Origin: Ignavibacteriaceae bacterium
Lineage (GTDB): Bacteria; Bacteroidota; Ignavibacteria; Ignavibacteriales; Ignavibacteriaceae
DNA length: 10,272 nucleotides
Assembly: GCA_026193755.1 (NCBI GenBank)
Contig: JAPHUI010000224.1
Location: forward strand, 1-10,272
Direction of reading: 5' to 3'
Positions 1-5,682 of this stretch are shown here, piece by piece. Position 1 is the first letter of the stretch; each line of letters begins with the position of its first letter. Both the position numbers and the translations under genes were made by a program. Below the pieces are notes generated by a model, which was not told the origin of the DNA, did no database searches, and saw only the letters and a list, made by a program, of their open reading frames with translations.

Positions 1-1
1 T

Positions 2-1300
2 ATTGCAGGATTATCAACACAAATGGTTGTATCTCTTGTAGACTCTGCAATGGTTGGTCGAATAGAAGATGCAACTTATGCTTTGGCTGCTATGGGAATT
101 GGAGTTCTTGCTACTTGGGCTCTGATCAGCTTTTTTTCAAGTCTTGCAACCGGGATACATGTTGTAGTTACAAGAAAGTACGGTGAAGGCGATTACATTT
201 CCTGCGGGATCACTTTAAATAATTCACTTCTCATAGCAGTGATGATCGGTACTTTTGTGGCGATGGTTGGTGTTTTTTTTTCATATCCTATTGCACATCT
301 TTTTGCAACTGATGAATTAGTAGGAAACTACGCAAGTGAATATCTTTATTACCGTTTTATGGGCATACCCTTCTTTTTAATCTCTGTGTGCTTTAGAGGA
401 TTTTTCTTCGGAATAAATAAAACAAAAATTTTTATGTTCTCAGGAACAATTACAAACCTTCTTAACATTATTTTTAATTATACATTAATTTACGGGCACT
501 TTGGTTTCCCGAAAATGGGTTTAGCAGGTGCTGGGCTTGGTTCAACTCTTGCTACCTTATTCGATGGGCTTTTCTATAGTACAATCATTATGCTGCCGAC
601 CTATAGAAAGAGGTTTCAAAATCTTAAACATCTCGTATTAAATAAAAATATTATTTCGGGAATACTGAAAATTTCTTTACCTGTCTCTTTTCAGAATGTA
701 TTTATTTTAATTGGTTTCCTAAGTTTTGTTTCAATTACAGGATTAATCGGTACATTAGAACAGGCAGCGACTCAAACTATCATAAGTACATTATTCATTT
801 CTTTTTTGCCTTGTTTTGGTTTTGGTATTGCTGTTCAAACTTTAGTCGGAAATAATCTTGGTGCAAAGAAATTTATACTGGCGAAGATTTATGGGTTCGA
901 GACGGCAAAAGTTGCAACCATCTACACAATAATTCTTGGATTCATATTTATCATAATTCCACAGTATGTTCTGCTTATTACTACTAATGATCAGACAATT
1001 ATTCGAACTGCGGTTCCCTCTTTAAGAGTCGCAGGTTTTGCTCAGATTTTTTATGGAATTGGTGTTGTGCTGGCGAATGGTTTACAGGCAGGGGGCAGAT
1101 CGTTTTTTGTGATGAAGTCGGAAGTAATAACCAACCTACTAATTTTTGTTCCTCTTGCTTATTTTTTAGGTGTGTTCTTGAATCTGGGATTAACTTGGGC
1201 TTGGATGGCATTACCTGTCTATATTATATTATATTCAGCGATAATATATTTAAAGTTTAATTCGCGTGATTGGTATACCAGGATCCAAATTGGTAAATGA
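2..1300 (+). CDS. MATE family efflux transporter (5' end missing)
   Basis: An inner-membrane antiporter of the MATE (NorM/DinF) family. Members export drugs and organic cations in exchange for Na+ or H+. The reading frame is open from base 2, and the product begins just before the family's first-helix signature VDSAMVGR, so only about 20 N-terminal residues should lie outside the window. The rest is almost wholly hydrophobic, with about eleven helices visible. The second half repeats the fold and carries the typical GFGIAVQTLVGNNLGA stretch (near bases 820-870). Roughly 432 residues are visible against a usual 440-460. The ATG at base 23 is an internal Met, not the start. The TGA at 1298 is followed by 93 bases before the next gene, with no convincing terminator. 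Substrate cannot be read from sequence. Family assignment is firm. Confidence 0.93.
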   Translation: MAGLSTQMVVSLVDSAMVGRIEDATYALAAMGIGVLATWALISFFSSLATGIHVVVTRKYGEGDYISCGITLNNSLLIAVMIGTFVAMVGVFFSYPIAHLFATDELVGNYASEYLYYRFMGIPFFLISVCFRGFFFGINKTKIFMFSGTITNLLNIIFNYTLIYGHFGFPKMGLAGAGLGSTLATLFDGLFYSTIIMLPTYRKRFQNLKHLVLNKNIISGILKISLPVSFQNVFILIGFLSFVSITGLIGTLEQAATQTIISTLFISFLPCFGFGIAVQTLVGNNLGAKKFILAKIYGFETAKVATIYTIILGFIFIIIPQYVLLITTNDQTIIRTAVPSLRVAGFAQIFYGIGVVLANGLQAGGRSFFVMKSEVITNLLIFVPLAYFLGVFLNLGLTWAWMALPVYIILYSAIIYLKFNSRDWYTRIQIGK

Positions 1301-1358
1301 TTCTATTTTTAATGAAAACTGAAGTAAATGGCTTATTTTCAATAATTTATGAAAAGTA

Positions 1359-1390
1359 TTGACAATGAGCTTTAAGAAAAATATATTTTG
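1359..1390 (+). promoter_or_regulatory. Possible Bacteroidota-type promoter for the FnIII-like/SpoIID block
   Basis: A TTG at 1359-1361 is followed after 21 bases by ATATTTTG (1383-1390), which resembles the TAnnTTTG -7 element but is off by one in its first bases. If it is used, transcription would start at or next to the ATG at 1394, giving a leaderless or nearly leaderless mRNA. The match is imperfect and the region is AT-rich, so this is tentative. Confidence 0.28.
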
Positions 1391-1393
1391 ACT

Positions 1394-1792
1394 ATGAAAT
1401 TAAGATATTCTAGATATCTAATTGTTTTGATAGCTGTTACTGCATTATACGCCGGAGCTTATTTAGATTATTTCCAGGGACGAAGTGAAGGAGATGACAT
1501 AAGACTTGAGTGGAAAACCGGTGAGGAAGTTAATCTTCAGAATTTTAAAATTGAAAGAAAAACACCTCAAAACTCTTTCGTAGAAATCGCTACAGTTCAA
1601 CCCAAAGGCAACAACTCATACTATTCATATCTGGATCAATCAGCCTATAAAATGAGTGGTTTGATTTTTATCTACAGACTTAAAATAGTTGATACAAATG
1701 GTCAGGCTTCTTATTCAAATGAAGTAACTGTATCTCATAATGTATCAGGAGTTAAGCGAACCTGGGGTAGTATCAAGGCTATGTTTCGGTGA
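1394..1792 (+). CDS. Small exported fibronectin-III-like protein, unknown function
   Basis: A 132-residue protein of unknown function. The N-terminus (MKLRYSRY, then a hydrophobic run to about residue 24) looks like a signal anchor or signal peptide. The rest resembles one beta-sandwich domain of the fibronectin type III kind common in secreted proteins of Bacteroidota and Ignavibacteria: RLEWKTGEE, then NFKIERK, YRLKIVDTNGQ and SNEVTV. It ends in a short basic tail, VKRTWGSIKAMFR. I chose ATG 1394 over the TTG at 1388 because the signal sequence then starts naturally with Met-Lys. No clear Shine-Dalgarno is present. The TGA overlaps the GTG start of the SpoIID-like gene (GTGA), which suggests translational coupling and a shared envelope role. 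The domain call rests on pattern; function is not known. Confidence 0.8.
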   Translation: MKLRYSRYLIVLIAVTALYAGAYLDYFQGRSEGDDIRLEWKTGEEVNLQNFKIERKTPQNSFVEIATVQPKGNNSYYSYLDQSAYKMSGLIFIYRLKIVDTNGQASYSNEVTVSHNVSGVKRTWGSIKAMFR

Positions 1793-3075
1793 TTCACTGT
1801 TACCACTTTTCTTTCCTTAATAAAAATATTTTCTCTTTCTATAATTTATCAAATCAATTTTTGATTTTCTTTCCATTTTTATTGATAGTGATATTTTCCT
1901 TTTTTTCCTGCACACCTTCCGAACGCTTCACAAAAAAAGAAAAGACTAACTTTAATGCTTCCGAGATCAGGGTATTATTAAATGACTTTAGCGCATCAGA
2001 GTCGTTAAATATTGAATCACCAGTTTTTTTGAATGACAGAACAAATATTTTAACTCAAATTCAAGCTGGAAGTAAATTAGATTGTTTTGTAAATAATAGT
2101 CGTGTCAGCATAACAGTAAACGGAAAAAATTATACTCGGGAAAAATTTATTCTTAGTTCTGCTGACGACGATGCGATTATAAATATAAAGGGAAAGCGAT
2201 ACCGTGGTAAGATTCAGGTATCCTCATCAAACAATTCACTTGATTTGATCAACATAGTTAATTTAGAAAACTATGTTAAAGGAGTACTCTCAAGGGAAAT
2301 GCCGTTGGGTAAGAACAACGAAAATTTTGAAGCATTAAAGGCTTTAGCAGTCTGCGTAAGAACTTACGCAATGAGAAAAACTCAAGATGGAAAAGTATAT
2401 TTTGATTTATATGATGATACACACGACCAGGTTTATGGAGGAGTGGATGCAGAAAATCCGTTATCCAACAAAGCTGCCGATGAGACAAAAAATCTAATTC
2501 TTAAATACGAAAATGAACCGGCATTACTTTACTATCATTCAACTTGTGGAGGTTATACAGAATCATCTGAGAATGTTTTTACTAGAAACCCGGTGCCTTA
2601 TCTAATTACCATCAAAGACGGAGATGATCCCTATTGTAAAATTTCTCCAAGATTTCAGTGGGAAGAAGTTTACACAAGAGATGAAATTGTTACTCGACTT
2701 AAGAATTATTCGTTGCTCGACAATGCCAACTACGAACTCGAAGATATTTTCATCGTTAATAAGTTTGAATCGGGTAGAGTATCAGAACTGAAAATAAAGG
2801 TAGTTAATGATAAAGGAGAACAAAAGTCATTGTTATTAAGAGGGAATGAAATTAGGAGTATTCTTAGAACATCAGATAATAAAAATATTCTCTGGAGTAC
2901 TATGTTCGATTTATCAACAAATTCAAACTCAATTGTGTTAAAAGGAAAGGGTTTCGGTCATGGAGTTGGTCTGTGCGAGTGGGGAGCAATTGTTCTGTCA
3001 AGAAAGGGCTGGAAATACAAAGATATATTGCAGCATTACTATCCGGGAACTAATGTAGAAAAGTACAATGATTAA
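1789..3075 (+). CDS. SpoIID/LytB domain lipoprotein, probable peptidoglycan lytic transglycosylase
   Basis: A 428-residue protein of the SpoIID/LytB family. Characterised members (Bacillus and Clostridioides SpoIID) are lytic transglycosylases that cut glycan strands stripped of their stem peptides. Visible family blocks: ENYVKGVLSREMP (Glu170, in the place of the catalytic Glu), EALKALAVCVRTYA, YYHSTCGGYTESS (residues 248-257), DGDDPYC (277-283) and a C-terminal GFGHGVGLCEWGA (388-400) followed by HYYPGTNV. The N-terminus is hydrophobic and ends in FFSC with Cys41, a likely lipobox, so it is probably an outer-membrane or periplasmic lipoprotein. Start: GTG 1789 overlaps the upstream stop; an in-frame TTG at 1861 would give a much shorter signal without positive charge. 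No sporulation genes are visible, so a general wall-remodelling role is more likely. It overlaps maf by 8 nt. Confidence 0.9.
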   Translation: MIHCYHFSFLNKNIFSFYNLSNQFLIFFPFLLIVIFSFFSCTPSERFTKKEKTNFNASEIRVLLNDFSASESLNIESPVFLNDRTNILTQIQAGSKLDCFVNNSRVSITVNGKNYTREKFILSSADDDAIINIKGKRYRGKIQVSSSNNSLDLINIVNLENYVKGVLSREMPLGKNNENFEALKALAVCVRTYAMRKTQDGKVYFDLYDDTHDQVYGGVDAENPLSNKAADETKNLILKYENEPALLYYHSTCGGYTESSENVFTRNPVPYLITIKDGDDPYCKISPRFQWEEVYTRDEIVTRLKNYSLLDNANYELEDIFIVNKFESGRVSELKIKVVNDKGEQKSLLLRGNEIRSILRTSDNKNILWSTMFDLSTNSNSIVLKGKGFGHGVGLCEWGAIVLSRKGWKYKDILQHYYPGTNVEKYND

Positions 3076-3646
3076 GTCCGATACCCTGATATATCTTGCT
3101 TCAAGATCTCCTCGCAGGCGTAAACTTCTAAAACAGCTTGGAATCATATTTAGATCATTTTCTGTGAATACAATTGAAGAAGTTTTGGATGGAGAGCACC
3201 CTGTCGATTGTGTAAAAAGATTAGCTCTGGAAAAAATGAACAGGGCAAAAAAGAATGTTAGGAACAGTATTATAATAACAGCAGATACAATTGTTGTTCT
3301 TGACAAGGAAGTTATCGGGAAACCTAAAAATCGCAAAGATGCAATTAACATTTTATCTCTTTTGAGTGGGAGAGTGCACACTGTTTACACTGGCTTTTGT
3401 GTATTCAATCAAAAAACAAATAAGTCCATTATCGATTTTGAAAAGACAAAAGTAGAATTCCGTACGATCAATAAAGATGAAATTATTGATTATGTTGAGA
3501 GTGGAAGCCCGATGGATAAAGCCGGTGCTTATGGTATTCAGGATGATTTTGGTGCTGTTTTTGTAAAACGGATAGATGGTTGTTATTATAATGTTGTTGG
3601 ATTACCTTTAACAAAACTTTATAACGCTCTTAGAAAATTAACCTGA
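3068..3646 (+). CDS. maf: Maf family nucleoside triphosphate pyrophosphatase (dTTP/UTP type)
   Basis: A 192-residue Maf/HAM1-like cytoplasmic pyrophosphatase, which converts (d)NTPs, including modified ones, to monophosphates plus pyrophosphate. Family motifs are complete: SRSPRRRKLL near the N-terminus (residues 11-20), TADTIV with the probable catalytic Asp73, IGKPKN, and SGSPMDKAGAYGIQD. The DKAGAYGIQ form is that of the YhdE-like dTTP/UTP-preferring branch rather than the YceF-like m7GTP branch. Length is normal for the family. ATG 3068 lies inside the end of the SpoIID-like gene (8-nt overlap, ATGATTAA), so the two are probably translated in tandem. Maf proteins are linked to septum inhibition and division arrest in Bacillus, which fits a neighbour acting on peptidoglycan. 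The functional subclass is inferred from motif only. Confidence 0.95.
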   Translation: MIKSDTLIYLASRSPRRRKLLKQLGIIFRSFSVNTIEEVLDGEHPVDCVKRLALEKMNRAKKNVRNSIIITADTIVVLDKEVIGKPKNRKDAINILSLLSGRVHTVYTGFCVFNQKTNKSIIDFEKTKVEFRTINKDEIIDYVESGSPMDKAGAYGIQDDFGAVFVKRIDGCYYNVVGLPLTKLYNALRKLT

Positions 3647-3647
3647 C

Positions 3648-4601
3648 TTGCTTAAAAAACTTAGACAGAGAGTTCTTATATCAATAGTACTAGCAGGCGC
3701 TGTATATCTTGCATTTACTATATATGCAAATTTTACTCAGGTTTTACAAGCATTTGGTCAGTTTAATTGGCTGCTTCTACCTCTACTATTGTTACTTTCC
3801 TTTATGAACTACTTTGCCCGCTTTCTTAAATGGGACTATTATTTGTCTATTGTCCATGTAGAAATGAAAAAGGTTGATTCACTTTCAACTTTTATGTCGG
3901 GTCTAATAATGAGCGTGACCCCGGCAAAACTTGGTGAAGTATTAAAGTCAGTGTTAGTAAAAGAGATTACAGGAGTTCCAATCAGTAAAACAGCACCAAT
4001 AATTCTAGCCGAACGAATCACTGACTTTTTATCACTGCTGATAATTGCAATTACAGGTGCTTTCTTTTTTGATTATGGTGGAAGAATAACAATCATTGTT
4101 GCAGTCTTTATCATCCTTTTAATTTTAGCAATTAGCAATAAAAAGATTGCCCTGCCAATAATTAATTTTGCTGAAAAAATTCCATTCATTAAAAAGTATA
4201 TCCACAATATCCATTCAGCCTACGAAAGCTCATATCAGCTTTTAAAACCAAAGCCACTAATACAAATGACTCTCTTTAGCTTAATTGCATGGGGATTCGA
4301 ATGTTTTGGATATTACATAATTCTGATAAATTTCAATGTTAATTTTGGAATTCTTTGGGCTTTTTTCAGTTATAGTTTTTCAACCATTATTGGGGCAATA
4401 TCTATGCTTCCAGGCGGTTTAGGTTTAACAGAAGGCTCGTTAACTTTTCTTCTGGTTGAAAAGCATGTATCAACAGATATTGCCGTAGCAACAACTTTTA
4501 TTATTAGGGTTGTCACTCTTTGGTTTGCAGTTTTGGTGGGTATCGTTAGCTTGACTATCTATCAAAAAAGATATGGAAAAATTAAGATGGAATCTCTTTA
4601 A
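3648..4601 (+). CDS. LPG-synthase transmembrane / flippase-like family protein (UPF0104)
   Basis: A 317-residue integral membrane protein of the family that forms the membrane half of MprF (lysylphosphatidylglycerol synthase TM region, UPF0104, AglD-like). It has about eight hydrophobic helices. Diagnostic loops are present: TPAKLGEVLKS (residues 91-101), ILAERITDFLSL (from 119; ERITD at 122-126) and the re-entrant-type MLPGGLGLTEGS (253-264). There is no cytosolic aminoacyl-transferase domain, so it is not a complete MprF; such stand-alone proteins are usually regarded as lipid or lipid-linked sugar flippases, substrate unknown. The start is TTG 3648, one base after the maf stop, and gives a basic N-terminus (MLKKLRQR). 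It is the last gene of the block that begins at 1394. Confidence 0.9.
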   Translation: MLKKLRQRVLISIVLAGAVYLAFTIYANFTQVLQAFGQFNWLLLPLLLLLSFMNYFARFLKWDYYLSIVHVEMKKVDSLSTFMSGLIMSVTPAKLGEVLKSVLVKEITGVPISKTAPIILAERITDFLSLLIIAITGAFFFDYGGRITIIVAVFIILLILAISNKKIALPIINFAEKIPFIKKYIHNIHSAYESSYQLLKPKPLIQMTLFSLIAWGFECFGYYIILINFNVNFGILWAFFSYSFSTIIGAISMLPGGLGLTEGSLTFLLVEKHVSTDIAVATTFIIRVVTLWFAVLVGIVSLTIYQKRYGKIKMESL

Positions 4602-4674
4602 ATATTGTTTTCTCTTAACAGGGAATTAAGACAAACTTATATATTTGGAGAACATTTAATAGAATATTTGATAC

Positions 4675-4700
4675 AGAAGTTGATAGAACTTCTTCGTTTT
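4675..4700 (+). terminator. Weak terminator-like hairpin after the flippase-like gene
   Basis: AGAAGTT (4675-4681) and AACTTCT (4687-4693) form a perfect 7-bp stem around a 5-base loop, followed by TCGTTTT. The stem is AT-rich and the T-tract is interrupted, so termination would be inefficient. It lies between the last gene of the upstream block and the promoter at 4771. Confidence 0.35.
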
Positions 4701-4770
4701 GCAACATAATGATTTGAATTTATGGAACAATTGTAATACTAATTAAAGCTGAAAAAATAAGCGTTTTTCC

Positions 4771-4801
4771 TTGATTTTATGCGGTTTGGTTGGTATTTTT
4801 G
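4771..4801 (+). promoter_or_regulatory. Bacteroidota-type promoter of the YtxH-DUF948-EF-G unit
   Basis: TTG at 4771-4773, a 20-base spacer and TATTTTTG at 4794-4801 match the Bacteroidota housekeeping consensus (TTG near -33, TAnnTTTG near -7) exactly. The spacing is identical to that of the tRNA promoter in this window. Transcription would start near 4805, leaving a leader of about 27 bases that contains the Shine-Dalgarno of the YtxH gene. Confidence 0.7.
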
Positions 4802-4820
4802 AACCCCTAAAATAAATGAA

Positions 4821-4825
4821 AGGAG
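4821..4825 (+). promoter_or_regulatory. Shine-Dalgarno deciding the YtxH start
   Basis: AGGAG lies six bases before ATG 4832 and settles the start there rather than at the in-frame TTG 4826. Clear Shine-Dalgarno sequences are scarce in this window; this gene and the EF-G gene are the two plain cases. Confidence 0.8.
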
Positions 4826-4831
4826 TTGGTT

Positions 4832-5254
4832 ATGGGACAAGGTAATAATTTTAATAAAGGTTTTTTGGTTGGATTTTTTGCCGGAGGAGCATTTGGTGCT
4901 GCATTGGCTCTTCTTTTCGCTCCAAAAAGCGGTAAAGAATTAAGACAGGACATTAGAGATAGGAGCGAAGAATATTTAGAGGAAGCGGATAAGTACATTT
5001 CCGAAGCAAAAGATAAAGCCGTTGATTTAATTAACGAAGGCAAAAAAAGATCTGATAAGTTAATTAAAGATGCAAAAGATAAATCAGATCAATTGATGAA
5101 AGATGCAGAGAAAGTTTACAAAGATGCAAAAGGTAAAGTGTCTGATTCTTACAAAACCGGCAAAGAATCTTTTGATCAAAAAAGAGATCAGCTTAAAGGC
5201 GCTATTAAAGCCGGTGTCGATGCCTATAAAGAGTCTAAACAGTCTGGGGAATAA
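4832..5254 (+). CDS. YtxH domain membrane-anchored stress-type protein
   Basis: A 140-residue protein. Residues 10-30 form a glycine- and alanine-rich hydrophobic segment ending in LLFAPKSGKELRQ, the hallmark of YtxH (general-stress-type) proteins. The remainder is highly charged and predicted helical, with imperfect repeats rich in Lys, Asp and Ala such as LIKDAKDKSDQ and LMKDAEKVYKDAK, reminiscent of LEA-like amphipathic helices. It probably sits as a single-pass membrane protein with a long polar tail. It has the best promoter and a good ribosome site in the window, which suggests strong expression. The next gene (DUF948/YtxG-like) starts 8 bases after its stop; in Bacillus subtilis the equivalent genes ytxG and ytxH are neighbours in a general-stress operon. 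The molecular function is unknown. Confidence 0.88.
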   Translation: MGQGNNFNKGFLVGFFAGGAFGAALALLFAPKSGKELRQDIRDRSEEYLEEADKYISEAKDKAVDLINEGKKRSDKLIKDAKDKSDQLMKDAEKVYKDAKGKVSDSYKTGKESFDQKRDQLKGAIKAGVDAYKESKQSGE

Positions 5255-5262
5255 TTTAATTA

Positions 5263-5646
5263 ATGACTTTAATTGATGTACTTACAGTTATTGTACTGAT
5301 TCTTGTTTCAGCGCTTATTGTTTCTTTAGTTATTTATCTTGGTAAAATTACCCGCTCAATACAAAAATTACAGAAAGATATAAGCGATCTTACTGATAGG
5401 GTTGAACCATTGGTGTCTTCTTTAACAGACCTTACTTCAAAGTTATCCGATATAAGTGATCAGGCTGAATCACAGCTGGCAACTACGGAAAAAATAATTT
5501 TCAGTGTTAGAGATAGAGTAAATACTGTTCTTGGACTTGAAGAAAAAATAAGAGCCGGAATAGAGGGTCCGGTTATGGGTTTTATTAATCAGCTTAAAGC
5601 AATCTCAAATGGAGTGAACACTTTTCTCCACTACCTTAAAAAATAA
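5263..5646 (+). CDS. DUF948 (YtxG-like) membrane protein with coiled coil
   Basis: A 127-residue protein with one N-terminal transmembrane helix (about residues 4-26) followed by a heptad-rich region, ITRSIQKLQKDISDLTDRVE onward, that should form a coiled coil. Then comes a short C-terminal part with GFINQLKAISNGVNTFL, which resembles the tail of DUF948 proteins such as YtxG. No catalytic motif is visible. ATG 5263 is the only sensible start; there is no recognisable Shine-Dalgarno, so translation may be coupled to the YtxH gene ending at 5254. The pair probably acts together at the membrane, but the role is unknown in any organism I can name. Confidence 0.78.
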   Translation: MTLIDVLTVIVLILVSALIVSLVIYLGKITRSIQKLQKDISDLTDRVEPLVSSLTDLTSKLSDISDQAESQLATTEKIIFSVRDRVNTVLGLEEKIRAGIEGPVMGFINQLKAISNGVNTFLHYLKK

Positions 5647-5670
5647 TATTCTTACAAACTAAATACTCCC

Positions 5671-5676
5671 AGGAGG
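5671..5676 (+). promoter_or_regulatory. Strong Shine-Dalgarno deciding the TTG start of the EF-G gene
   Basis: AGGAGG is placed six bases before TTG 5683. No in-frame ATG lies nearby and the P-loop begins at residue 16, so the TTG is well supported as the start. A full consensus site combined with a weak start codon is unusual for this window. Confidence 0.85.
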
Positions 5677-5682
5677 ATACCA

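Noticed and set aside
1336..1355. TTTTCA/TGAAAA inverted repeat after the MATE gene.
   Set aside because: It has six mostly A-T pairs and no following T-run; this is expected by chance in AT-rich spacer.
1789..3075. SpoIID homologue taken as a sign of sporulation.
   Set aside because: SpoIID/LytB domains are common in non-spore-formers, and no other sporulation gene is visible, so the name reflects homology only.
2998..3381. A 127-codon open frame on the minus strand across the SpoIID/maf junction.
   Set aside because: It overlaps two confident genes, including the maf active-site region, and has no domain or promoter support.
4613..4631. TCTTAA/TTAAGA hairpin directly after the flippase-like gene.
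   Set aside because: It has six AT-rich base pairs and no T-tract, which is too weak to call a terminator.
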